A stretch of 49,589 nt of DNA, from the NCBI GenBank assembly GCA_947498315.1, contig CANMLD010000009.1:1-49589 (forward strand), in the 5' to 3' direction. How positions within the stretch are numbered: position 1 is the stretch's first letter; each line of letters begins with the position of its first letter. This DNA is from Pseudomonadota bacterium. Its GTDB lineage: Bacteria > Myxococcota_A > UBA9042 > GCA-2863065. The position numbers and the translations under genes were made by a program. The notes under the pieces are model-generated. The model was not told the origin of the DNA. It did not search any database and saw nothing but the letters and a program-made list of their open reading frames with translations. Positions 1 to 8,373 of the stretch are shown piece after piece.

Positions 1-1364
1 CCGCGTTCGGGCGTCCAGAAGGACATCGACTTAGCGAGGCGGTCGACCTGATCCAGCGAGAGCCCGACGGCTTTGCCGACGTCGCGGACGGCCGAGCGCA
101 TGCGGTAGCAGATGTTCTCGCAGACGAGGGCCGTGTGGTCGCGCCCGTAGAAGTCGTAGACGAACTGAATCACCTCTTCGCGCCGCTCGTGTTCGAAGTC
201 GACGTCGATGTCGGGCGGCTCGCCGCGCTCCTCGGAGATGAAGCGCTCGAAGAGGAGGCCCGCGCTGACCGGGTCGACCGACGTGATGCCGAGCGCGTAG
301 CAGATGGCCGAGTTGGCCGCCGAGCCGCGCCCCTGACACAAGATGCCCTGCTGGCGCGCGAAGCCGACGATGTCGTGCATCGTGAGGAAGAAGCCCTCGA
401 CCCGCATGCGCTCGACCACCCCGAGCTCGTGGCGCAGCTGCCGCTCGGCCCCGGGTGGGAGCGGATCGCCGTAGCGCGCCCGGGCGCCGGCGAGGACGAC
501 GTCCACGAAGTGCGCGATCGGCGTCGTGCCCGCCGGCAGGTGCTTCTCGGGGTAGACGAAGCGCAGCTCGTCGAGGTTCAGCGTGCACTGCTCGGCGATG
601 GCGAGCCCGCGGTCGACGGCGCCCCCGAGCCCGACGGTGTGGAAGCGGTGCGCCAGCTCGCGGGGCGACATGAGGCACCGCTCGGCGTGCGCTTCGAGCG
701 CGTAGCCGGCTTTGTCGACTGGGACGCCGAGCCGGATGGCGGTGAGCGTGTCCATGAGCGGTTTACGCGACCGGCAGTGGTAACGAGCCGCGCCGGACGC
801 CACGAGGCCGAGCCCGGTCGCCTCCGAGAGCGCGCGCGCCGCGTCGATGGCCGCCGCTTCCCCCGGCCCGTAGGAGCGCGAGACGAGGAGGCCGGCGTCG
901 TCGCCGAGGGCCTGCACGGCCCGGCGTGCCAGCTCGGGCGAGGGCGGCCGAGTGAAGAGCACGAAGACCTCACCCGGCATCGACAGCAGCGCCGAGACCG
1001 AGAGAGACGGCTCTCCGCGCGGGCTCGTGGTGCGGGCCGTCGTGAGCCAGCGGCAGAGCTGCGCCCACCCCGCCCGGTTCTTCGCGAGCACGACGGCGCT
1101 GCCCGTGCCCGCCCTGCCCCGCTCACCCCAGAAGCGCGGATGGATGGGCGTGAAGTCGCTGAGGCTGATCTCAGCGCCCACGATGAGCGGCTGCCGCGCC
1201 TTCTTGGCGGCGGCGTGGGCCCGGACCACGCCGCCGACCTCATCGACGTCTGTGATCGCGAGCGCCGCGTAGCCCAAGCTGCGCGCCGACTCGACCATCT
1301 CTTCCGCGTGAGAAGCCCCCGCGAGGAAGGAGGCGTTGGTGCGGGCCCAGAGTTCAGCAAACAT
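1..1364 (-). CDS. dnaE2: Error-prone DNA polymerase DnaE2 (ImuC), N-terminal ~454 residues; runs off the left edge
   Basis: C-family DNA polymerase alpha-subunit paralogue that carries out mutagenic bypass of DNA lesions together with ImuA and ImuB. Read from the ATG at 1364, the frame is open to the window edge. It begins with a PHP-type region ([29 protein letters not shown]), continues through a RGSAANS motif, and contains [13 protein letters not shown] near residues 383-395, which matches the catalytic Asp pair of DnaE polymerases (D401/D403 in E. coli). An AGGAG lies 13 bases upstream of the ATG, slightly far. An SOS-like palindrome sits 66 bp upstream. imuB ends 229 bp upstream on the same strand, so dnaE2 seems to have its own promoter. 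The C-terminal half is outside the window. Identification is firm from the active-site motif and the neighbouring imuAB. Confidence 0.95.
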   Translation of the reverse strand, partial: MFAELWARTNASFLAGASHAEEMVESARSLGYAALAITDVDEVGGVVRAHAAAKKARQPLIVGAEISLSDFTPIHPRFWGERGRAGTGSAVVLAKNRAGWAQLCRWLTTARTTSPRGEPSLSVSALLSMPGEVFVLFTRPPSPELARRAVQALGDDAGLLVSRSYGPGEAAAIDAARALSEATGLGLVASGAARYHCRSRKPLMDTLTAIRLGVPVDKAGYALEAHAERCLMSPRELAHRFHTVGLGGAVDRGLAIAEQCTLNLDELRFVYPEKHLPAGTTPIAHFVDVVLAGARARYGDPLPPGAERQLRHELGVVERMRVEGFFLTMHDIVGFARQQGILCQGRGSAANSAICYALGITSVDPVSAGLLFERFISEERGEPPDIDVDFEHERREEVIQFVYDFYGRDHTALVCENICYRMRSAVRDVGKAVGLSLDQVDRLAKSMSFWTPER

Positions 1365-1429
1365 TTTTGATTACGGACTCCTGAGGTTCATTCCGCTTCG
1401 GATCGAGGCCTGTGGGCAACGCCACCAGA

Positions 1430-1449
1430 TACTGATAATGCGTTCAGTA
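1430..1449. promoter_or_regulatory. SOS/LexA-like operator upstream of dnaE2
   Basis: A 20-bp element with perfect inverted arms TACTGA-N8-TCAGTA lies between imuB and dnaE2. The same arms and spacing occur at 4011-4030, immediately upstream of imuA. The E. coli LexA box has the related form TACTG-N10-CAGTA, and the half GTTCAG fits my recollection of the Myxococcus LexA motif. Two copies in front of the two transcription units of an SOS-type mutasome make a LexA operator the likeliest reading. No lexA gene is in the window. Confidence 0.75.
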
Positions 1450-1593
1450 TACAACTTGGTCAAGCCACAAGTAGCCAGCCCGTGAAGGTCGATCGCCGCA
1501 ATGGTTCTCAGTCTGCCGCTGGGGGGGCGCGAGCAGGGATGATTAGGGCCGTGTTGGGTAGACCAGCCTCTCGCCTCCGAAGGCCGTCAACGC

Positions 1594-3330
1594 TCAATCA
1601 AAGACGCCATGCACGAACCACTGCCTCGTGGCGAGGTCGCGAAAGACCCAACTGCGCCGCCCCCACCGGTCCTTCACCACCCAGTAGTCGCGCGCCATGG
1701 GGCTGTCGTCCCACCAACCGCTCACGAGCCGCTCGGGGCCCGAGACGGCACCAGGTGGGCTCTCGAGCGACTCTCTGACCCGCACCAGCGGCGGGTCGGT
1801 GTACGGTGTCATGTCAGGAGCGGCGGCGACGGCTCTCAGGACGGGACGGCGCTCCAGCTCGAAGGTCCAAGGCTGAGGCTCTCGGAAGAGACGGGTCGGG
1901 CGGTCGCCCGGTGGCGCCACTGGGCCGCGAGGTGGAGGCGGTGCGGCGCCATTGCCACGACGCCGTGCTCCACCCGGTTCGGGCGTGAAAGGGACGAGGC
2001 GGAAGGCCCGTTCGGGACGATAGTCTTCGACCGAAACGACCGCGAGCCGGGTGTCGTCGAGGACGGCGGCGAGGCGAGCGACCGTCGTCGTGATGGTCTC
2101 CCGGGGTTCGGGTTCCGCGAAGAGGTCGAGCTGCCGCGGGAGCTGCCGGGAGGCCCGAATGACGGTGAGGGAGAGCCCGCACACGGGACCCGGCGGAGGC
2201 ATGGCGCCGAGCCGCTCGAGGAGGAGGTCGCGCAGGAGGCCCGCTCCGGACTCGGGCCGTCCGAGATCGAGCTCGATCGTGTGGCTGCGCCGCTTCCGGT
2301 TCACCGTGGCGCCGGGGAAGAGTGCGAGGAGCTGGTGGTCTTCGGCCGGCTCGATCTGCAGCTCGAGCTCCACGGCTTCGGCGCCGTCGCCCCGGCTGCC
2401 GAGGCGACGACTGACCCGGTCAGCGACGGTCTTCAGCGCAAAGCCGAGAGCGTCGCGGTCGTCGATGGCGTCGTCGAAGACCGCGCGCTCGACCACGATC
2501 GGCGCCGGGGTGAGCGGGATGAGCCGGGCGACGTCCCGGCTGGCGTCACGCGCGGCGAGCGCCCTCACGATAGCGCCCGTGAGCACCCCGAAGCGCCGCT
2601 CCACGCTGGGGACGGGGAGCGCGAGGAGCGCGCCAACCGTGCGGATCCCGACGACCTGCAGAGCGCGTTCAGCGTCCGTGGGGAGGCGTGCGGCCGCGAC
2701 CGAGAGTGCTCGAATCCGGTCGAGGTCGGGTGGCAGCGGTAGCGCGATGGGCGACGGTTCAGGCGAGGCCGTCGTGACCAAGTCGGGCACGGAGGCCAGC
2801 ACGAGCGCGGCCCACGGCGAGAACGCGACCGCGACTCGCGGGAGGAAGCCCATGGCGTTCGCAATCCGCGCGATGTGACGCACGAAGTGGCTCGGGACGG
2901 CCTGGGCGAGCCCTGTTTGCCCGGGGAGGCGTACGCCGGTGAGGTCGACGAGCAGGGCGCCCGGCAGTGTCACCTCGAGCGCGGCGCTCCTCCCCCGAGC
3001 CGCCGAGTGGAGCGTGACGGTGTTCGCGACGACGGGCCCGATCTCGATGAGTGCGTCGGCCAGGGACGACAGGGCTGCCGCGGTGCGATCCGGTTCGTCT
3101 TCGAGGAGCTCGAGCTCGGGGCAGCGGCTCTCTGCCGTGCTCACCGACATGCCTGGACGCACGCCCATCTCGGCGGCGGCGGCGCTCGCGCCGACCAGAC
3201 CGCGGCGCTGCTCGCCCGCTCGGTGGAAGAGCGCGAGTGGGACGCGCGCGCCCGCGGACGCCGACCCGTAACGCTCCCGGAGCGCGGCCTGAACGGGCAA
3301 CCCAGGCAAGACGATGCAGGCGAAGGGCAT
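1594..3330 (-). CDS. imuB: ImuB, Y-family polymerase-like mutasome scaffold
   Basis: A 578-residue protein beginning MPFACIVLPGLPVQAALRER, with the Y-family palm/finger layout (GVRPGMSVSTAESRCPELEL, residues ~56-75; LLVDLTGVRLPG ~125-136; RRFGVLTGAIVRALAARD). ImuB proteins are usually catalytically dead Y-family polymerases that link DnaE2 and ImuA to the beta clamp. Where an active Y polymerase has its first acidic motif, this sequence has CIVLP, which fits an inactive scaffold. The C-terminal tail (RDYWVVKDRWGRRSWVFRDL) is typical of ImuB. It starts 10 bp after the imuA stop, so the two are cotranscribed. It is followed by 229 bp carrying the dnaE2 operator. Confidence 0.92.
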   Translation of the reverse strand: MPFACIVLPGLPVQAALRERYGSASAGARVPLALFHRAGEQRRGLVGASAAAAEMGVRPGMSVSTAESRCPELELLEDEPDRTAAALSSLADALIEIGPVVANTVTLHSAARGRSAALEVTLPGALLVDLTGVRLPGQTGLAQAVPSHFVRHIARIANAMGFLPRVAVAFSPWAALVLASVPDLVTTASPEPSPIALPLPPDLDRIRALSVAAARLPTDAERALQVVGIRTVGALLALPVPSVERRFGVLTGAIVRALAARDASRDVARLIPLTPAPIVVERAVFDDAIDDRDALGFALKTVADRVSRRLGSRGDGAEAVELELQIEPAEDHQLLALFPGATVNRKRRSHTIELDLGRPESGAGLLRDLLLERLGAMPPPGPVCGLSLTVIRASRQLPRQLDLFAEPEPRETITTTVARLAAVLDDTRLAVVSVEDYRPERAFRLVPFTPEPGGARRRGNGAAPPPPRGPVAPPGDRPTRLFREPQPWTFELERRPVLRAVAAAPDMTPYTDPPLVRVRESLESPPGAVSGPERLVSGWWDDSPMARDYWVVKDRWGRRSWVFRDLATRQWFVHGVFD

Positions 3331-3340
3331 CGGCGTCCCG

Positions 3341-4009
3341 TCAGCGCCCGTCGGATGCGACGGCAGGCGAGATCACGGCAGGCGAGATGATCGCGCCGTC
3401 GGCACCGAAGGACACCCGCCCGAAAGACACCCGATGGTCGGCGGGGACGACGGAGTGTTCTCGGGCCCGAATCACCAAGGCGGTGCCGCTCTCACGGACC
3501 CGCCGTCGCAAGCGATGATAGGTGGGCAGTCTCAGGGGCTGCAATGAGGCGGGGACGTCGAGCACCACCGTCCGGACGGCGCCACCAAGGAGGCACACCT
3601 CGACCACCCGAAGCGCGAGCGCGAGCTCGAAAGGTCGCACCAGGAGGAGCCGGTCGAGAGGGACACCGAACTGAGCCGCCGCCGGGGGGTAGAAGGTGCC
3701 TTCGAGATCGACGTAGACCGCGTAGCGGGTCGGATGGGCGTGGAGATCATGGGCGAGCGCGCCGAGCAACGCAGACGTGCCGCCGCTGCCGAGCGTGCCC
3801 ATCACCTCGGTGACGGCGCCAGCGCGCAGAAGCGTCTCGCGCGGCGGTGCCTCGGAGCGTCGCGTGCCGTTCGGGACCGGAGCCGCGGCGCCCAGTTCGG
3901 ACAACGCCTTCGGGAAGCGCTCGCGCAAGGTCGCCCGGAGCTGATCCGCCGTGAGCCCTGAACGCGGTGCGGCTCCAGGGCTGATGCTAGCGGCGTTGGG
4001 GAGGCTCAT
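3341..4009 (-). CDS. imuA: ImuA, RecA-like mutasome protein
   Basis: A 222-residue protein with a RecA-fold core: EVMGTLGSGGTSALLGAL (residues ~68-85) stands where the Walker A loop lies but lacks the usual GK[ST], followed by YAVYVDLEGTFYPPAAAQFG and a strand AVRTVVLDVPA. ImuA (ImuA'/SulA-related) interacts with RecA and ImuB during damage-induced mutagenesis. It is the first gene of imuA-imuB. The annotated ATG lies one base from the SOS-like box at 4011-4030, leaving no room for a Shine-Dalgarno site, so the transcript may be leaderless or the true start may lie downstream. The last ~20 residues contain two short duplications (VSFG twice, ISPAV twice). Confidence 0.88.
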   Translation of the reverse strand: MSLPNAASISPGAAPRSGLTADQLRATLRERFPKALSELGAAAPVPNGTRRSEAPPRETLLRAGAVTEVMGTLGSGGTSALLGALAHDLHAHPTRYAVYVDLEGTFYPPAAAQFGVPLDRLLLVRPFELALALRVVEVCLLGGAVRTVVLDVPASLQPLRLPTYHRLRRRVRESGTALVIRAREHSVVPADHRVSFGRVSFGADGAIISPAVISPAVASDGR

Positions 4010-4010
4010 T

Positions 4011-4030
4011 TACTGATCTTATGTTCAGTA
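4011..4030. promoter_or_regulatory. SOS/LexA-like operator abutting imuA
   Basis: Second copy of the TACTGA-N8-TCAGTA palindrome, with the same arms and spacing as the one upstream of dnaE2. It occupies positions -2 to -21 relative to the annotated imuA ATG, so bound repressor would cover the start of the gene. It also lies within 100 bp of the divergent gene starting near 4109, but a role for that gene is only a possibility. Confidence 0.75.
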
Positions 4031-4108
4031 CTCCTGTGCGTCAAGGCCCACTACCGCCGTCATACTCGATTCTGTTCTGCTAGAGTTTGAGCGGCGGCAA
4101 GGCGGAGC

Positions 4109-4445
4109 GTGATGATGATGGCGAAGGTGACGCTTCTAGTGCGGTTCAGCGTAGCGACGTGGCTCAGTGTGTTCGTCGTGGCTTCTCGGGCAGATTCAAG
4201 CCGTCGTTGCCGAGAACGCCACCTGCACGACCGACGCGCAGTGCGTGAAGATCGACACCAACCTGTGCGCCGTACCTGGGCTCGGTTGTTACGCCATCGG
4301 CATCGCGCAAGGAGAGGGGATACTGCCCCTCACCGGGCTACTGCAGCAGTACACGCAGCTCAACTGCCCCACCTCCGACTGCGATTGCGCACCGCCGACG
4401 GGCGCGACCTGCACGGCCGGAGAATGCACGGCCTCGGGGCAGTAG
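4109..4445 (+). pseudogene. Small cysteine-rich secreted protein, apparently frameshifted
   Basis: Two overlapping frames look like halves of one gene. The first starts at GTG 4109 behind GGCGGAG and encodes a good signal peptide (MMMMAKVTLLVRF, then SVATWLSVFVVAS), after which it turns into Arg-rich nonsense. The second frame carries a plausible mature domain from ~4185 to the TAG ending at 4445, with eight cysteines (ENATCTTDAQCVKIDTNLC, DCDCAPP, CTAGEC). The second frame has a stop at 4152-4154, so it cannot supply its own signal peptide. A one-base shift near 4180-4195 would join them. It is either a recent pseudogene or a sequencing error. The Cys pattern resembles small myxobacterial secreted proteins of unknown function. 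Confidence 0.55.
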
Positions 4446-4527
4446 GGGCTCGATCGAACATCTCACCGGTCACACCTGGGCCACCTGCTGGCCATGACGC
4501 CACCTCCAAACTCCACGCGGACATCTC

Positions 4528-5133
4528 ATGACGCTTCGACTCTCTCTATTCACCTTCGCTCTCATCGCGGCCTGCAGCACCAGCTCATCCAAGAGCACCC
4601 AGTCCGGCGCTGATGCGGCGACGTCCGATGCAGCCTCGACCGACGGGACCGACGCCGTAGATGGGGCCGACGTCGTCGATGGGGCCGACGTCGTCGACGG
4701 GGCCGACGCCGTCGACGGGACCGACGCCGTCGATGGGGCCGCCGACGGGGCCGACGCCACCGACGGCAGCGATGGTACCGACGGTGAACCGCTCTTCACC
4801 GGGCAGGAAGCCGTGAGCAGCGGGGGCACCTACCGCGGCCGTCTGTCCGGTGTCGACGACGGAGTCACCCTCGGCACGGCAGCGACCGCGTCCCTCGTGG
4901 TCACGATGTCGGTCGACGGTACCCCTGCCAACATCGCCATCGAGGCTAGCTTCATCCACCAGGGGATGGGGCATGGCGGTCCGAAGGCTCCGAAGCTGAG
5001 CGGTGGAGCGAACGGTGAATTCGCGATTGCAGATCTGGTCCCGTCGATGGCCGGGACATGGGAGCTCCAGCTCGAACTCACCGGGGCGACGGGGACGGAG
5101 ACCCTCGCCTTCGAGCTCGAAGTGACCCCGTGA
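4528..5133 (+). CDS. Lipoprotein with Asp/Gly-rich repeat linker and a YtkA/FixH-like beta domain
   Basis: A 201-residue lipoprotein. The signal peptide ends FALIAAC (lipidated Cys at residue 16). Residues ~28-85 are a low-complexity linker of VDGADVVDGADAVDGT type, built from 18-bp DNA repeats. Residues ~90-201 form one beta-rich domain (VVTMSVDGTPANIAIEASF, HQGMGHGG, MAGTWELQLELTG) resembling YtkA-like domains, which often occur with copper proteins; the HQGMGHGG segment offers possible metal ligands. Its TGA overlaps the GTG of the multicopper oxidase gene (GTGA), implying translational coupling and a joint role at the membrane surface. The domain assignment is by resemblance only. Confidence 0.75.
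   Translation: MTLRLSLFTFALIAACSTSSSKSTQSGADAATSDAASTDGTDAVDGADVVDGADVVDGADAVDGTDAVDGAADGADATDGSDGTDGEPLFTGQEAVSSGGTYRGRLSGVDDGVTLGTAATASLVVTMSVDGTPANIAIEASFIHQGMGHGGPKAPKLSGGANGEFAIADLVPSMAGTWELQLELTGATGTETLAFELEVTP
4651..4740 (+). repeat. 18-bp tandem repeat (5 units) inside the lipoprotein linker
   Basis: Five consecutive 18-bp units of the form GACG(C/T)CGT(A/C)GA(T/C)GGG(G/A)CC at 4651, 4669, 4687, 4705 and 4723, each encoding a hexapeptide such as DAVDGA or DVVDGA. The near-identity of the DNA indicates expansion by slippage or recombination. Confidence 0.9.
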
Positions 5134-6497
5134 AGTCGACGCCCATCCTCTTCACACTGCTGGCCAGCGGGGCTTCGTGGGCTGGGTGCGCGAGCCACGA
5201 CGATGACGTCCACTCCGAATCCCACGACGCCCACACTACGGACGGTGCGGACGTTGACCACTCTGGAGGCGATCACACCGAGGGCAGCGACGCCTCGGGC
5301 GGCGATCACGCGGGTGAGGTGGTGCTGACGGAGGCCGAGATCCGCTTCGGCTGCTTGCCCATGGGGACCGGCGAAGCGGCGCACGTCATGTGCAACCACG
5401 GGCATTCACTGAGCTTTCGTTCCGAGAACCTGTATGAGCGCTACGAGTACCTGACGGCGCTCGGCAGGACAGACCTCACGGAGGCCGACCTCATGATGGG
5501 GTCTGCTCCGATGTCGGGGATGGCTGGCGACGCCGAGACGGGCTTGCCCGACCCGCTCACGCCGCTCCTCGAAGCGACGGTCGGCGAGCGCGTGCGAATC
5601 CGGCTCCTCTCCTACGGCCCCGAGATGCACGACTTCCACGTCCACGGACACGTCTGGAAAGAGGGCGCGTTTTGGAAGGACACCGAGCCCCTCATGCCGG
5701 CGCAGGTCTACGACGGCGTCGAGTTCTATGCGGGCGCTGGCGCCGACGACCCCACCCCACGCTCAGGTCCTGGCGACTGGATGTATCACTGCCACGTCGA
5801 GCCCCACATCGCGTCGGGCATGTGGGGGCTCTTCCGGGTTCGCGACGTGGGCGACGACGCCGGGCTCGACGGCGGCCGCTATGCGGACGAGCTCCCATCG
5901 GCGGTTGGTGGTCCGGGAGAGACCGTCGACTTCTGGCTGGTGGCGGCCGAGGTGCCCGTCGGCGTCACTCGGGAGTTCATCCCAGGCATGGACGGGCTCA
6001 TCACCGTTGAACGTAAGGCCCGGATCTACGTGCCGCTGCCGGACGAAGCCACCTTCGTGGCCGCCACCGCTCAGTCCATACGCGAACGCTTGATGCCGGA
6101 GCTGGAGCAAGTCCAACCGGCAGCGCTGGTCGTACGGCTCGGCACGCGGATGCGAGTCCACTTACGAAACGTGATGGACGAGGCACCGGCCACGCTGCAC
6201 CCGCACGGAGTGGCGTACGCGGTTGACCAGGACGGCAGCATGCCGGACGACGTCGCATGGCCTGGTGGTGCGCCGATCCTGCAGGAGTGGCTCGCCGACA
6301 CGCCCGGGACATGGCCGCTGCACGACCACGCCCGCACACTCGAGAACCTCTCGCGTGGCCTGTTTGGCGCGATCGTGGTCAAGACCCCGGAGGAGGAAGC
6401 GCGTCTCGACCGCGACTACCTGCTCGTCTTCCACGACTTCGACATGAACTGGTTCATGGGCTACGAAGGGCCACCCATCGTTAGCGGCGGTCACTGA
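5130..6497 (+). CDS. Two-domain multicopper oxidase with type-1 copper motif in the first domain
   Basis: A 455-residue secreted or lipidated protein. The GTG at 5130 overlaps the upstream stop, and an export signal ends WAGC (Cys19). Residues ~20-65 are a His/Asp-rich linker (HDDDVHSESHDAHTTDGADV). Domain 1 holds HDFHVHGHVW (H167-W176) and MYHCHVEPHIASGM (H220, C221, H222, H226, M231), the type-1/type-3 signatures normally found at the C-terminus of laccases. Domain 2 holds LHPHGVAY (H357, H359) and WPLHDHAR (H398, H400), which correspond to the N-terminal laccase motifs. The order is therefore swapped, as in type C two-domain oxidases, where the copper cluster forms between subunits of a trimer. 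It probably oxidises Cu(I), metals or phenols in the periplasm; the substrate is unknown. Confidence 0.9.
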   Translation: MKSTPILFTLLASGASWAGCASHDDDVHSESHDAHTTDGADVDHSGGDHTEGSDASGGDHAGEVVLTEAEIRFGCLPMGTGEAAHVMCNHGHSLSFRSENLYERYEYLTALGRTDLTEADLMMGSAPMSGMAGDAETGLPDPLTPLLEATVGERVRIRLLSYGPEMHDFHVHGHVWKEGAFWKDTEPLMPAQVYDGVEFYAGAGADDPTPRSGPGDWMYHCHVEPHIASGMWGLFRVRDVGDDAGLDGGRYADELPSAVGGPGETVDFWLVAAEVPVGVTREFIPGMDGLITVERKARIYVPLPDEATFVAATAQSIRERLMPELEQVQPAALVVRLGTRMRVHLRNVMDEAPATLHPHGVAYAVDQDGSMPDDVAWPGGAPILQEWLADTPGTWPLHDHARTLENLSRGLFGAIVVKTPEEEARLDRDYLLVFHDFDMNWFMGYEGPPIVSGGH

Positions 6498-6510
6498 GGG
6501 CTCGCCCCTC

Positions 6511-8373
6511 TCAGCCCCCGATCACGCCCCCATCGGAGCGCCGGATGGCGACCACGGCCGGGCGAGGCGGGAGGGCGGGATCCTCGTCAGGGAAGCGCGT
6601 GCTCGGGTTCTCCCAGGTAGAGCCGGCGCCGGGGTGTTGGATCGAAACGAAGAGAGTGCGTCCGTCCGGCGTGAAGCACGGTCCGGTCGCCTCCGCCCCC
6701 GTCGGGACCGAGGCGAAGCGCCGGGTAACGGCGGCGCCCTCTGGCCCCGAGAGGTCGAGCATCCAGATCCCGTCGGCGACGCCCGTTCGATACTCGGCAC
6801 CGTCGCTCGTGATCCAAAGCCGGCCTGATGGATCGAGCGTGCCGTTGTCGGGGCAGACGACCACGCCGTCGGCACTCGCCGCCGGCACGCCGCGACGTCC
6901 CGCAGCCGATCGAGCGGCGTCATCGAGGCGGGGATCATCGCCGTACAGGAGGACGTCCCACGTCGCCGCATCCGCCGCGGGATCGGGCCCACGAGGGCCC
7001 ATGGCCGATGTGATGACCAGCACGTGGCCGTAAGGGTTCGTCGCCCGAGGCGAACCGGGGGCCGCCTCCTTTCGTTCATCGTTCGACGTGAGCATGACGA
7101 AGATGCGGCCATCGGGATGAACCACGACGTCCTCCGGCCGATCGAGCGGCGTGGCACCTACGAGCGCTGCGGCTCGACGAGCGTCGATGACCACGTCGCC
7201 CTGGTCGCGGAAGCCTGCCGTGGCCGTGAGAGGACCCTGCCCCGCTACGAGCGCTCGCCATTGTAGCGCGCCGGACTCCGTGAGGTGGGCGACGCTCAAC
7301 ACCCCGTCCGTCAGTAAGGTCCGCGCGGCGACGCCACGATGGCGGGCCGGGTCGTAAGCCTCACGAGAGACCCAGCGGTAGAGGTGCTGAAACTTCTGGT
7401 CATCGGCGCTGAAGACGACGACCTGGCCGGACGGCGCGACCACTGTCGTGGCGCACTCGTGCTTGAAGCGCCCCAGCGCCGAGTGTTTGACCGGCGGCAC
7501 CCGAGGATCGCGTGGGTCGATCTCGACGATCCACCCGAAACGGTTGAACTCGGCGGGCTCGTTGGTGAGGTCGAAACGCGGATCGGCCTTCCACCACTCG
7601 AAGACCGGCGTCATGGAGAGCCCGAACGACGCGGCGGTCTCGGCGTCGCGGCCGAGCGTGGCCGGATCACCACGGAAGTACTTCTCAATGTTCTCCTCGG
7701 CAGTGAGCACCGTGCCCCAAGGAGTGGTACCACCTGCGCAATTGGCCAGGGTCCCCGTGATCTTGCGCGCCCTTCGGTCAGCACGGGTCGCGAGGCGGGG
7801 GTGGCCGGCGGCGGGGCCGCTCACGAGACATGCGGGGCCCAAGGCCGAGAGACGGCGGTTACGCGGCGAGGAAGGCCTGACCTGCCAAGTCCCCTGAGTG
7901 GAGAAGGCGACGTCGAGTACCGAGTGCCCGACCGCTGCCATCTGCAGGCGGCGTTGTTCGCGGGACAGGCCCGCGTCCGTGACGCCCGGAAACATCAGCC
8001 GGTCGTCGACGGCTTCGTGGTTCACGCAGAGCAGCCCCGCCACCGTTCGTTCCGAGGCGTGCGGGTCGTCCGTGAAGAATGCCAAGAAGTCGCAGTTGTA
8101 GCCGACCCGGAGCGCTTGATCGGCGGCGTCGGCCGGGAGCGGGGCCCCTCCAGTGGCGACGAGCGGCGTCCCCCAGGCGGCGACCACATGGGCATCGTAG
8201 CCGTCTGGGAGAATGAGACGCTTCGTGAGAGCGCGGCTGACTTCTGCGAAGGGGAGCGGCGGCGATGATGCTTGCGCGAAGCGGCTGGCACCGAGGAACG
8301 ACGCCAGGCCGCCGATGAGGGTACGACGCGAGAAACGTCGGGCCACGAGGACTTCGAAGGTCGGTGCACTCAC
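6511..8373 (-). CDS. PhoX-family (DUF839) Tat-exported phosphatase-like protein
   Basis: A 620-residue protein starting with a twin-arginine signal (RRFSRRTLIGGLASFLGASR, cleavage after FAQA). PhoX-family features follow: YNCDFLAFF, LCVNHEA, NCAGGTTPWGTVLTAEENIE (residues ~205-225), RFKHECATTV, VVCPDNGTLDPSGRLWITSDG and GPCFTPDGRTLFVSIQHPG. PhoX enzymes are Ca2+/Fe-dependent alkaline phosphatases with a six-bladed propeller. The GTG start overlaps the TGA of the upstream Nudix-dihydroorotase gene (GTGA), so the two are coupled. The gene is convergent with the multicopper oxidase, 13 bp apart. Whether it supplies phosphate or belongs to another DUF839 branch cannot be decided here. Confidence 0.9.
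   Translation of the reverse strand: MSAPTFEVLVARRFSRRTLIGGLASFLGASRFAQASSPPLPFAEVSRALTKRLILPDGYDAHVVAAWGTPLVATGGAPLPADAADQALRVGYNCDFLAFFTDDPHASERTVAGLLCVNHEAVDDRLMFPGVTDAGLSREQRRLQMAAVGHSVLDVAFSTQGTWQVRPSSPRNRRLSALGPACLVSGPAAGHPRLATRADRRARKITGTLANCAGGTTPWGTVLTAEENIEKYFRGDPATLGRDAETAASFGLSMTPVFEWWKADPRFDLTNEPAEFNRFGWIVEIDPRDPRVPPVKHSALGRFKHECATTVVAPSGQVVVFSADDQKFQHLYRWVSREAYDPARHRGVAARTLLTDGVLSVAHLTESGALQWRALVAGQGPLTATAGFRDQGDVVIDARRAAALVGATPLDRPEDVVVHPDGRIFVMLTSNDERKEAAPGSPRATNPYGHVLVITSAMGPRGPDPAADAATWDVLLYGDDPRLDDAARSAAGRRGVPAASADGVVVCPDNGTLDPSGRLWITSDGAEYRTGVADGIWMLDLSGPEGAAVTRRFASVPTGAEATGPCFTPDGRTLFVSIQHPGAGSTWENPSTRFPDEDPALPPRPAVVAIRRSDGGVIGG

Noticed and set aside
135-1370. Long plus-strand reading frame (411 codons) opposite dnaE2
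   Set aside because: Arg/Asp-rich translation without motifs; the minus strand encodes clear DnaE2 active-site sequence over the same bases.
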